23,517 nt of DNA from an uncultured Oscillospiraceae bacterium (GTDB lineage: Bacteria; Bacillota; Clostridia; Oscillospirales; Oscillospiraceae): the NCBI GenBank assembly GCA_910579725.1, contig CAJTUD010000047.1:1-23517 (forward strand), written 5' to 3'. Within the stretch, counting starts at the first letter, position 1; each line of letters starts with the position of its first letter. This document shows, in pieces, positions 1 through 7,856 of this stretch. The position numbers and the translations under genes were made by a program. Below the pieces are notes generated by a model, which saw nothing but the letters and a program-made list of their open reading frames with translations, was not told where the DNA came from and made no database searches.

Positions 1-402
1 CCGGCGGAGAGCGGAGAGATCCCGGAGGCCCCACCGGCGCAGGCTCCTGCGCAGCCCTTCGGCCAGCTCGCCCAGGCCGGCGTCAACGTGGAGCTGGGGC
101 TGGGGTACTGCGGCGGAGAAGAGAATTTTTACCGGGAAATGCTGCGGATCTTCCACGCCCAGAGCGGGGAAAAGCAGGCGGAGCTGATTTCCCTGTATGA
201 AAGCGCCAACTGGGAGGACTATACGGTCAAGGTCCACGCGCTCAAGAGCACGTCCCTGACCATCGGCGCGGAACAGCTTTCCGCCCAGGCGAAGGAGCTG
301 GAGCTGGCGGGAAAGCGGGGCGACCAGGACTTTATCCGGGAGCATCACGCCGCGCTGATGCTGGCCTATGAGGAGCTCTGCGGGCACATCGCCGGAATAT
401 AG
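1..402 (+). CDS. Hpt (histidine phosphotransfer) domain, C-terminal end of a truncated protein
   Basis: The frame is open from the first base, so this is the 3' end of a longer gene. An internal GTG at 88 is not convincing as a start because no ribosome site precedes it. The visible 133 residues begin with a Pro/Ala/Gln-rich linker and continue into a helical Hpt domain. Its signature VHALKST (codons 232-252) places the phospho-accepting histidine at codon 235-237, followed by the usual small residues (TIGA). Hpt domains relay phosphate from a REC aspartate to another REC aspartate. A proline-rich linker before a C-terminal Hpt is typical of large hybrid kinases or REC-Hpt proteins, so the missing part is probably a sensor kinase or receiver; this is inferred. 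The next gene is a hybrid kinase without an Hpt of its own and starts about 40 bp downstream on the same strand, suggesting one operon and one phosphorelay. Confidence 0.85.
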   Translation, partial: PAESGEIPEAPPAQAPAQPFGQLAQAGVNVELGLGYCGGEENFYREMLRIFHAQSGEKQAELISLYESANWEDYTVKVHALKSTSLTIGAEQLSAQAKELELAGKRGDQDFIREHHAALMLAYEELCGHIAGI

Positions 403-444
403 CGGCGTTCTTCCGAAAAAAGCTTTTGAGGGGTGGAAGACTGC

Positions 445-3144
445 GTGATAAAAAAATGGTTTGAGATCATCACCGATCACAGGATCAGCCTGCGGGAGCG
501 CATGTTCCGTATTGTGACCGGCATCTGCATGATTGCGATAGCATTTACTCTGCCGATGGGCAGAAGCATCTGGAATATCCTGATTATGGCGGCAAGCCTT
601 GCTGCCATGGCGGTAATCGTCAGGGTCAGTATCCGGAAAAAGTGTGTTCATACGGGCGCCACCGCCATCGCGGTGCTGCTGCTGACGCTGTTTCCCGTCA
701 CCTTCTTTTCCGCAGGCGGGTTCTACAGCGGCGTGCCGGAGTGGTTTGTGCTCTGCTTCATCTATGTCTGCATTACCTTGCAGGGGAAACGCATGATCGT
801 GTTTTTCGGGCTTTGTACGGCGGAAACCATGCTCTGCTACAGCGCCGCCTTTTACTTCCCGGAGCTCGCCGCGCCGAACGCCCGCCATAGCGCCCTGATT
901 GACTCCGCCTTTTCCATGATCATGGTGGGACTGCTCACCAGCGTGCTGCTCGTGTTCCTCAACCGGATGTACGAGGAGGAGAACGCCCTCTCCCAGCGGC
1001 AGAAGAAGGAGATCGAGGAGCTCAACCGGGCGGAGAACAACTTCTTCTCCAGCATGAGCCACGAAATCCGCACGCCGATCAACACCATCATCGGGCTCAA
1101 TGAGCTCATCCTGAGAAAGGACATTCCGGAGGAGGTGGCGGAGAACGCCCGGAATATTCAGGGGGCCAGCAAGCTGCTGCTGACGCTGATCAACGATATT
1201 CTGGATATCTCCAAAATCAAATCCGGAAAAATGGAGATCGTCAACGTCTCCTATGAAACCGGCGCGCTCTTCTCGGAGATCGTCAACATGATCTGGATCA
1301 AGGCCAAGGAAAAGGGACTGGAATTCAAGCTGCATGTGGATTCCTCTATTCCGAGCATGCTCTGCGGAGATGAGGTGCGCATCAAGCAGATCCTGATCAA
1401 CCTGCTCAACAACGCGGTGAAGTATACCAGCGAGGGCTCCGTCACTCTTTCCGTCCGGTGCGAACGCCGGTCGGTCAACAACGTGAGGGTCTGGTATTCC
1501 GTGGAGGACACCGGCCAGGGCGTGCGGAAGGAGAATATTCCGTATATCTTCAACGCGTTCCGGCGGGTGGACGAGGAAAAGAACCGCTATATCGAGGGCA
1601 CCGGACTGGGCCTGAGCATCGTCAAGCAGCTGGTGGAGCTGATGGGCGGCGAAATCAGCGTGAACAGCGTCTATACCAAGGGCTCCACATTTATCGTCAC
1701 ACTGGACCAGGACATCGTGGATGAAAAGGAGCTGGGGTCCTTTACCTTGGCCTCCCGCACAAGCGTCCGCGAGGGGGAGCCCTACCGGCAGAGCTTCGAG
1801 GCGCCGGATGCCCACATCCTCGTGGTGGACGACAACGACATGAATCTGATGGTGGTCAGCCGGCTGCTTTCGGACACCAAAATCCAGATCGATACGGCGG
1901 CAAACGGCGCCGAGTGCCTGAGGCTGACGCAGAATCACCACTATGACTGCATTCTCATGGACCATATGATGCCGGAGATGGACGGAATCGAGTGCCTTCA
2001 CGCGCTGAGAACACAGCCGGCGGGACTGTGTCAGGACGTGCCCGTGGTGGCGCTGACCGCCAACGCAGGCAGCGACAACCAGCTGCTTTACCGGAAGGAG
2101 GGCTTCAGCGGTTATCTGGCCAAGCCGGTCAGCGGCGCACTGCTGGAGGCGGCCGTACTGAGCATTCTGCCCAAAGAGCTGGTGCAGATCAGCGAAGAGG
2201 TCGAGCGGGCGGACATCGAAAAGGATATCCTGATTTTCGAGCAGGCGAAGCGGCGCTCCATTCTGGTTACGACAGACAGCGTGTGCGACCTGCCGGAGTC
2301 CCTGAGGAAAGAGTTCGGCATTTCCGTATGCCCCTACTACGTGTGTACGGATGAGGGCCGCTTCCTGGACGGGCGGGAGCTGAAGCCGGATGAGCTGCTC
2401 ATGCACATCGCCGGCGGAGGAACCGGGTATTCCCAGCCGCCGGAGGTGGAGGACTACGAGAGATTCTTCGCGGAGAAGCTGACGGAGGCCCAGAATGTGA
2501 TCCATATCACGATGGCAAAGCATGTCAGCGAGGGATATCAGAACGCCCTTGAGGCGGCCAAGTCCTTTGAAAACGTGACGGTGATCAATTCCGGACACCT
2601 CTCCAGCAGTATGGGACTGACGGTGCTGTGCGCGGCCTATATGGCGGAGCACCATGCCGCAAAGGAGGAGATCGTGGAGGCGGTGAAGCGGATGGAACGA
2701 TTTATTTCTTCCGCCTTTATCATCAACAGCACCCATATGATGTGCCAGTCCGGGCGAATCTCAAAGAAGATACAGATTCTCTGCGATGCGCTGCTGCTGC
2801 ATCCGGTTCTCGTGCTGAGAAAGAGCAAAATGGTGGTCGGCAGCATGGAGATGGGGAGCTTTTCCCACGCGACGAAGAAATATATCCGGAAAACGCTTCA
2901 GGACACCAGAAATATCGACCGGCGCATTCTGTTCATCACGTATTCCGGAATGGAGAAGGAAAAACTCCAGCATATTCAGAATGTGGTGCAGCAGTACTGC
3001 CCGTTTGAACGGGTCTATCTGCAAAAGGCGTCCTCCGCCATCGCCAGCAACTGCGGGCCCGGCTCCTTCGGACTGCTGTTCATGAGACGGGACGACTCCA
3101 CTGCGTCCTTCTTCCAGACGCCAGAGCGGGACGGGGCGGCATAG
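445..3144 (+). CDS. Membrane hybrid histidine kinase with C-terminal DegV domain (HK-REC-DegV fusion)
   Basis: An 899-residue protein from GTG 445. AGGGG at 429-433 and GGAAG at 435-439 suit this start better than the in-frame GTG at 433. Residues about 20-172 form six hydrophobic segments with no obvious extracellular sensor domain. A short coiled coil leads into HisKA (SMSHEIRTP, His206) and HATPase_c (N-box NLLNNAVKY around N322-N323, DTGQG at 355-359, GTGLGLS at 385-391). A REC domain follows with DD at 462-463, phospho-acceptor Asp506 in LMDHMMPEMDG and Lys560 in LAKP. From about residue 604 to the end there is a full-length DegV fold, starting TTDSVCDLP (Asp611-Ser612) and ending with CGPGSFGL. 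DegV/FakB proteins bind fatty acids and present them to the FakA kinase. Here several canonical positions differ: TSQP reads YSQP, SGTYQSA reads SEGYQNA, and the His of HxGPG is replaced (SNCGPG). The domains are seen directly; an output or sensing role for DegV is inference. No fakA-like gene is in the window. Confidence 0.93.
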   Translation: MIKKWFEIITDHRISLRERMFRIVTGICMIAIAFTLPMGRSIWNILIMAASLAAMAVIVRVSIRKKCVHTGATAIAVLLLTLFPVTFFSAGGFYSGVPEWFVLCFIYVCITLQGKRMIVFFGLCTAETMLCYSAAFYFPELAAPNARHSALIDSAFSMIMVGLLTSVLLVFLNRMYEEENALSQRQKKEIEELNRAENNFFSSMSHEIRTPINTIIGLNELILRKDIPEEVAENARNIQGASKLLLTLINDILDISKIKSGKMEIVNVSYETGALFSEIVNMIWIKAKEKGLEFKLHVDSSIPSMLCGDEVRIKQILINLLNNAVKYTSEGSVTLSVRCERRSVNNVRVWYSVEDTGQGVRKENIPYIFNAFRRVDEEKNRYIEGTGLGLSIVKQLVELMGGEISVNSVYTKGSTFIVTLDQDIVDEKELGSFTLASRTSVREGEPYRQSFEAPDAHILVVDDNDMNLMVVSRLLSDTKIQIDTAANGAECLRLTQNHHYDCILMDHMMPEMDGIECLHALRTQPAGLCQDVPVVALTANAGSDNQLLYRKEGFSGYLAKPVSGALLEAAVLSILPKELVQISEEVERADIEKDILIFEQAKRRSILVTTDSVCDLPESLRKEFGISVCPYYVCTDEGRFLDGRELKPDELLMHIAGGGTGYSQPPEVEDYERFFAEKLTEAQNVIHITMAKHVSEGYQNALEAAKSFENVTVINSGHLSSSMGLTVLCAAYMAEHHAAKEEIVEAVKRMERFISSAFIINSTHMMCQSGRISKKIQILCDALLLHPVLVLRKSKMVVGSMEMGSFSHATKKYIRKTLQDTRNIDRRILFITYSGMEKEKLQHIQNVVQQYCPFERVYLQKASSAIASNCGPGSFGLLFMRRDDSTASFFQTPERDGAA

Positions 3145-3175
3145 GCAGGATATCCACCACCGAAAAAACGGAATG

Positions 3176-3217
3176 AAAAAGCAGTCCCTGCCCGGAGTTG
3201 GGCGGGGACTGCTTTTT
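3176..3217. terminator. Strong bidirectional hairpin terminator
   Basis: 18-bp stem (3176-3193 with 3200-3217, one G-T pair) around the 6-base loop GGAGTT. The A5 at the left and T5 at the right make it rho-independent on both strands. It sits between the convergent HK-DegV gene and the DMT transporter gene. Confidence 0.93.
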
Positions 3218-3226
3218 CCATGAGGC

Positions 3227-3250
3227 AAAAAGCGGCGCGGCCGCTTTTTT
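3227..3250. terminator. Second, compact bidirectional terminator
   Basis: AAAAAGCGGC (3227-3236), loop GCG, GCCGCTTTTTT (3240-3250). The stem is 10 bp with T6 on the + strand and A5 on the other side. It lies only 9 bp after the previous terminator and backs it up for both converging genes. Confidence 0.85.
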
Positions 3251-3295
3251 GAGAGGTTTCGCATGGGCGGAGCGGATGGCCGCAGAGGAGAGCGG

Positions 3296-4210
3296 TCAAA
3301 CCGCTTTTCCGGCTGCGGGGGCATGGGTTCTGCGGATGTAGTTGACCAAAACGGAAAGAATGATCGCCGTACCGGCCACCATGTGCCAGGCGACCGGCTC
3401 CGTCTGCCCCTGAGGATTCCGGATCAGCGCCGCGCCAACCATGGCAAAAACCGGCTGGAGCAGGGAGAGAAACGACACCGTGACCGGCTCCGACCGGGAC
3501 TGGCCGATGAGATAGACCAGATAGCCTCCCGCCGATCCAACGGCTGCGGTCAGAAACAGAATCAGGACCATTTCACCGCACCAGCGCACGCCGTCCCGGC
3601 ACAGCAGCCAAACCGGAATGCTGAGAACACCGCAGGAGATAACCTGGATTGCGCCGAGGAGCAGCGGGGAGTCCTGTCTGGTGAAGCGGCGGGCGGCTAA
3701 AATGGACAGAGAATTGAACACTGCCGCAACAAAGCAGATCAGATTGCCCGGATTGGCCAGATCCGATACGTTGGTAAAAACCGCCAGCCCGATCAGCAGT
3801 CCGCAGGCGGTCAGAACCAGAAACCGGCCGGGCAGCTTCCGCCGCGCGGCGCACTCCATGAGCGGAACCAGAATAAAGGCCAGCTGCGCGATGAAGATGG
3901 AGTTGGAGGCCGAGGTGTAGTTGAGCGCCAGCACAGTGCACTCCATCGGCACCAGCTGCAAAACCCCCAGCAGGAATCCATGCAGCAGCAGGCGTTTTCC
4001 GCGGTTCGCCCAGAGCCGCCTGGAAAACAGCAGCAGCATGATGCCTCCCGCTATGGTAAAGCGCAGCATGATGTAGGTCGCAGAGGACGTATACGCCAGG
4101 GCAAACTGCATAAAAACCGTGGTCAGGCCCCAGTAGATTTCGACGGCGCACAGCAATAGCGCTCCCTGCGCCCGGGGAGCGCACAGACGGGCGGCAGCTC
4201 GATATTCCAT
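3296..4210 (-). CDS. DMT superfamily (EamA family) transporter
   Basis: 304 residues from ATG 4210, which has AAAGGAG about 8 bases upstream. The frame extends further upstream, but that part is low-complexity, non-membrane sequence overlapping a terminator and was rejected. The protein is almost wholly hydrophobic, with about ten membrane segments in two EamA repeats. The start has YWGLTTVFMQFAL and RFTIAGGIMLL; the second half ends with the typical EamA pattern of a conserved proline in SLLQPVFAMVGAAL followed by GTAIILSVLV. Members export or import small metabolites such as amino acids, nucleosides or sugars; the substrate cannot be read from sequence. It lies downstream of the lacI-type gene on the same strand but behind that gene's terminator, with no clear promoter of its own, so it may depend on read-through. 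It ends against two terminators. Confidence 0.88.
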   Translation of the reverse strand: MEYRAAARLCAPRAQGALLLCAVEIYWGLTTVFMQFALAYTSSATYIMLRFTIAGGIMLLLFSRRLWANRGKRLLLHGFLLGVLQLVPMECTVLALNYTSASNSIFIAQLAFILVPLMECAARRKLPGRFLVLTACGLLIGLAVFTNVSDLANPGNLICFVAAVFNSLSILAARRFTRQDSPLLLGAIQVISCGVLSIPVWLLCRDGVRWCGEMVLILFLTAAVGSAGGYLVYLIGQSRSEPVTVSFLSLLQPVFAMVGAALIRNPQGQTEPVAWHMVAGTAIILSVLVNYIRRTHAPAAGKAV

Positions 4211-4229
4211 GGAAAATACTCCTTTCTGT

Positions 4230-4252
4230 GAGCATCTCCCCTGGAGATGCTC
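4230..4252 (-). repeat. Perfect inverted repeat in the leader of the DMT gene
   Basis: GAGCATCTCC (4230-4239), loop CCT, GGAGATGCTC (4243-4252): ten perfect pairs around a 3-base loop. It lies about 20-40 bp before the DMT start and just upstream of its ribosome site. No T-tract follows on the - strand, so it is not a simple terminator. It could be an operator or a leader hairpin; the role is unknown. Confidence 0.7.
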
Positions 4253-4264
4253 CGGACGGGATGC

Positions 4265-4313
4265 AAAAAGCCAAACGGCGGCATGCCCCAGGAGGGCTGC
4301 GCCGTTTGGCTTT
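4265..4313 (-). terminator. Rho-independent terminator after the LacI-family gene
   Basis: 14-bp perfect stem (4267-4280 with 4300-4313) around a 19-base, partly self-pairing loop. On the - strand it is followed by T5 (A5 at 4265-4269). It starts about 25 bp after the stop of the lacI-type gene. Confidence 0.88.
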
Positions 4314-4338
4314 CTTGCGCTGTATGAAACCGGACCGT

Positions 4339-5376
4339 TCAATCCGTCCTGGCTTCGCCGGTGCTCTCGCGGACTACCAGCGACGGCGGAACGATCACCT
4401 TCAGCGGGAATTTGCGGACCGGAGCGCTCCCGCCGACGCAGGCCCGCTCCGCCAGCAGGCGCAGCGCCGTCTTGGACATCTCCTCCACGTGGGTGGATAC
4501 CGACGTGAGAAGAGGCTCCACCAGCGTGGACTTCGGCGTATCGTCGAAGGAAACAATGGAGATGTCCTCCGGGACAGACAGCCCCGCCTCCCGCAGCGCC
4601 AGGGATACGCCGATGGCGCTCTCCTCATTGGCGCAGATAAACGCGGTGGGCCGCCGCTCACAGGTCTGGAGAAAGCGCTCGATGGCCACCTTGGCGTCAG
4701 TCTGGCGCATCGGGCATTCCAGAAGAAGATTCGTGTCCAGAAAGCCGTTTGTTTTCATGATTTTGATGAAGTACTGCCGCCGGATTTCCGGTACCCACTG
4801 CTTGCGGTCGCCCTCGTTGTGGCTGGGTCCGATGAAGCCGATCTTCCTGTGGCGCAGGTTGAAAAGGTGCTCCAGGGCGAGAGAGATGCCCAACTCGTAG
4901 CCCACCACAACAGAATCGTAGAGGCTCTCAAAGGGGGAGGAATCCATAAAAACGATATTGGGCGACAGCGCCGCCAGAGATTCGATCTCGGACGGGGAGA
5001 ACACGCCGATGGCCACGACGCCATTGACCGGCTCGCCGTCGTTGACCACAAAGCCAGATCCCCGCCGCTCCATCGGGAGATACGTGTACTTTTTGTCCAG
5101 GCATTCCTGCCGGACATAGTTGGCAAGAAAGAGATAGTAGGGATTGCTGAGCTGCTGCACCGGCGTCAGATGCTCGGCGACGGCGACGCGCAAGGTCCTT
5201 TTGGGCGTGCGCCCCCGGCGGCTGCGGGTGGCAGTGTAGTTGATTCGTCCGGCTTCCTCCAGTACCTTCCGGCGGGTCTCGTCGGAGACGGAAAGCGCGG
5301 CATCCCCGTTCAAAATTCTGGAAATCGTCGCGGCGGAATACCCTGTTCTCTCCGACAGTTCTTTTAATGTCGCCAT
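4339..5376 (-). CDS. LacI/GalR-family transcriptional repressor
   Basis: 345 residues, the family's normal length. Residues 2-50 are a classic LacI helix-turn-helix plus hinge: TLKELSERTGYSAATISRIL, then VSDETRRKVLEEAGRINY. The rest is a periplasmic-binding-protein-like sugar sensor, with GVVAIGVFSP near 120, KIGFIGP around 178-184, AFICANEESAIG, and the family block PEDISIVSFDD near residue 285. Such proteins bind palindromic operators and release them on binding a sugar. It is the last gene on the left arm of the GH2 locus, 164 bp after the GH2 gene, with its own promoter (5458-5486) and terminator (4265-4313). By position it is the best candidate regulator of both GH2 operons. The closest named relatives are the EbgR/GalR-type regulators of beta-galactosidase genes, but the ligand cannot be assigned. 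Confidence 0.93.
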   Translation of the reverse strand: MATLKELSERTGYSAATISRILNGDAALSVSDETRRKVLEEAGRINYTATRSRRGRTPKRTLRVAVAEHLTPVQQLSNPYYLFLANYVRQECLDKKYTYLPMERRGSGFVVNDGEPVNGVVAIGVFSPSEIESLAALSPNIVFMDSSPFESLYDSVVVGYELGISLALEHLFNLRHRKIGFIGPSHNEGDRKQWVPEIRRQYFIKIMKTNGFLDTNLLLECPMRQTDAKVAIERFLQTCERRPTAFICANEESAIGVSLALREAGLSVPEDISIVSFDDTPKSTLVEPLLTSVSTHVEEMSKTALRLLAERACVGGSAPVRKFPLKVIVPPSLVVRESTGEARTD

Positions 5377-5457
5377 TCCTGTATCCTCAACTTATCATTT
5401 AATGTGCGCGCAATCCTGAATCGATCCGCATAAAAGGCAAAAGAGAAGCTTAAATAC

Positions 5458-5486
5458 AGGATATCAAACTTCAAAGAATAATTCAA
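5458..5486 (-). promoter_or_regulatory. Candidate sigma-A promoter for the LacI-family gene
   Basis: On the - strand: TTGAAT (5481-5486), 17-bp spacer, TATCCT (5458-5463). It is about 80 bp before the start codon. The -10 box is only a fair match. Confidence 0.5.
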
Positions 5487-5540
5487 CACACACTTCCGCT
5501 TTTTTATCGCGCCATCGGTCCGTTTGCACCCAAAAGCCGG

Positions 5541-7817
5541 TCAATCCTTCCGCAGATGGAGCGTGAACTCCTGAGGCGGGTACTCCAGGGCGGGGGCCTT
5601 GACGCGGACTGTGGCTGTGCCGTCCTTTCCGGTGGGAATCGATTTGACCCAGAACGCAACCCGTCCGCCCACCGGCGCCAGAAATCTGGGTCCGATCACC
5701 TCGACATCTCCTTCGGTCTCCACCTCGATCACACCGTTGTAAAACACACACGGATGGCCCAGCTGATCGACGAAGCTGACCTCAAATCTGGCGGTATCCA
5801 CCTCTGAGGAGGAGATGAGGGTATCATCCTGAACTACGGCGAAGCCGTCCAGATGGGGGTCACGGAGGAAACAGTACTCCGCGACGGGCCTGCCGTCGAG
5901 GTAGCCGACGATCTTGCCATCCTGCCAGACGGCGTTCCAGAGGGCGTCCACGTCCACGTCCACCTCGATTGGCGGGTGGGGCAGTCCAAAGAATTTGTCG
6001 CTGGGGAAGAAGCAGCCCAGACTCTTGCCGTACATGAAAACCTCGATATAGTCGCAGTTGGTCAGAACCAGGAAAGGCATGACCCCGTAGAGCGCCTTTT
6101 CCCCCCGGGCGAAGCCGGTGGCCGGAATCATGAGGATCTCTTCCTCCGGCGATTTCTGCGTGCGGTAGACGTAGGCGGCGTACTTGGGAATGCGGAACAT
6201 ATCGAAAATGCCGTGGTAGCAGATTTTGTCCCCCGCGCCGTAGTCTCCGTGGGTGTTGTAGTCGAAGGCGCACCAGCCGATGGCTCCCAGGGAATCGGTC
6301 TTCATGAGGCTGCGGGCCAGAATCTCCGCGTGGCGCCGGGCGTGCTCGTCCCGCAGGCTCTCGTTGTCAAACGGCTTGACGGGGTAGGTGTGGCCCATGT
6401 ACTCCGTCACCAGGTATGGCACCTTGTAGGGCAGTCCCGTGACCTCCTGCTGGTAGCGCAGAACCTGCTTGAGATCCTTTCCGCCGCCGCTGGAAGCGCC
6501 GCTGCCGCCGCCGCCGGCGTGGCAGAAGTCGTTCATGGTATATACGTCCTCCAGCAGGTGGCTGTTGGTGAGGTAGCGCACGCCGCCGGTGGCGCGGCTG
6601 GGATCCAGCTCGTGGGCCAGCGCGTTGGTGCGCGTATACAGCTCGTCGTCGTCCGCGGATTCATTCAGGCGCACGCCCCAGATGAAAATGCCGGGGTGGT
6701 TGAAGTCCGTGACAATCATGGAGCGCACATCCTCCATCACCACCTGCTTGAAGTCCTCGCCGCCGATATGCTGCCAGCCGGGAATTTCCTCGAACACCAT
6801 CAGTCCAATCTCGTCGCAGCGGTCCAGGAAGTACTGGGACTGCATGTAATGGGAGGTGCGGACGGTATTCATGCCGTACTGCCTGAGCAGGTCCGCGTCG
6901 GCCCGCTGGGCCCTGCGGCCGATGGAATATCCGACATAGGGGTAGGACTGGTGGCGGTCCATGCCCACCAGAACAATCCTGCGGCCGTTGACATACATGC
7001 CGCTGGCGCGGCACTCCATGGTGCGGAAGCCGATGTCGTCCTCGATGGCGTCCAGCTCCCGGCCCTCCCGGGTGAGAACGGCTCTGACAACGTACATCTG
7101 AGGATTCTCCGGATCCCAGCGGACAATGCCGCCAACCTTCCGCCGGTCCAGCGTAATGCTCCGACGGCCGCTTTCGACGGAGACCGTCTGACGGAAGCAC
7201 GCCAGCTCCCGGCCCTCCCGGTCTGCGACGGTACAGGCAATCTCCCCGGTGAAAGCGCCGCCGCCGTTGTCCACATAGAACTCGGGGTAGACCTCGGCGG
7301 TATCCTCTCCTGTCATATCGTAGCGGAAGAGTACGTCGGTGAGAAATGTGTCCTCCAGGGAGTAGAGATTCACGTCGCGATAGACTCCGCCAAAGGTCAG
7401 GTAGTCAATCACACAGCCGAAGGGCGGAATATCGCCGCGCTCGTTGGAATCCACCATCAGATAGAGGGTGTTTCCCCCCGCGCGGACATAAGAGCTGATC
7501 TCAAACCGGGACCGGGAGTACCCGCCCTTGTGGGAGCCAACCAGCCGGCCGTTGACATAGAGGTCGAAATAGGTCATCACGCCGTCAAACTCCACAACGG
7601 TGCGCCGGGCGGCCTCCTCCCCGCTCAGGGAGAATTTCCTGGCGTAAGTGGAAATCATCTGGGTTTCGTCGTGGCTGAAGCAGTTATAGGTCAGAGTCCT
7701 GACCTGATGGGGCAGATGGATTGGCTCCATGCCCTCCACGCTCGCCCTCTCCACCCGGTCCCTGTCGAAGCCCTCGCAGAAGTACCAGTTCAGATTCCAA
7801 CGGATTTTTCCTTTCAT
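5541..7817 (-). CDS. Glycoside hydrolase family 2 enzyme (beta-galactosidase/beta-glucuronidase type)
   Basis: 758 residues from ATG 7817, preceded by AAAGGACGG. There is no signal peptide, so it acts in the cytoplasm on an imported substrate. The N-terminal jelly roll has FDGVMTYFDLYVNG and HKGGYSRSRFEIS (about residues 77-108). It is followed by the Ig-like sandwich and a TIM barrel from about 275 (VGMDRHQSYPYVG). Acid/base Glu386 lies in WGVRLNES and nucleophile Glu472 in VTEYMGHTYPVK. Extra C-terminal sandwich domains reach the end. A Gly/Ser-rich stretch (435-446, GGGGSGASSGGG) sits in a barrel loop and is absent from the paralogue at 13964-16234. The glucuronidase NxK signature is not clear: the equivalent area reads GDKICYHGIF. 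Substrate class is therefore open, with a beta-galactoside most likely. It is the last gene of the CBM9-M81-GH2 unit, 39 bp after the M81 gene. Confidence 0.92.
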   Translation of the reverse strand: MKGKIRWNLNWYFCEGFDRDRVERASVEGMEPIHLPHQVRTLTYNCFSHDETQMISTYARKFSLSGEEAARRTVVEFDGVMTYFDLYVNGRLVGSHKGGYSRSRFEISSYVRAGGNTLYLMVDSNERGDIPPFGCVIDYLTFGGVYRDVNLYSLEDTFLTDVLFRYDMTGEDTAEVYPEFYVDNGGGAFTGEIACTVADREGRELACFRQTVSVESGRRSITLDRRKVGGIVRWDPENPQMYVVRAVLTREGRELDAIEDDIGFRTMECRASGMYVNGRRIVLVGMDRHQSYPYVGYSIGRRAQRADADLLRQYGMNTVRTSHYMQSQYFLDRCDEIGLMVFEEIPGWQHIGGEDFKQVVMEDVRSMIVTDFNHPGIFIWGVRLNESADDDELYTRTNALAHELDPSRATGGVRYLTNSHLLEDVYTMNDFCHAGGGGSGASSGGGKDLKQVLRYQQEVTGLPYKVPYLVTEYMGHTYPVKPFDNESLRDEHARRHAEILARSLMKTDSLGAIGWCAFDYNTHGDYGAGDKICYHGIFDMFRIPKYAAYVYRTQKSPEEEILMIPATGFARGEKALYGVMPFLVLTNCDYIEVFMYGKSLGCFFPSDKFFGLPHPPIEVDVDVDALWNAVWQDGKIVGYLDGRPVAEYCFLRDPHLDGFAVVQDDTLISSSEVDTARFEVSFVDQLGHPCVFYNGVIEVETEGDVEVIGPRFLAPVGGRVAFWVKSIPTGKDGTATVRVKAPALEYPPQEFTLHLRKD

Positions 7818-7856
7818 AGCTGCCGTCCTTTCTGGTTTGAAAATGAATTGCTGCGT

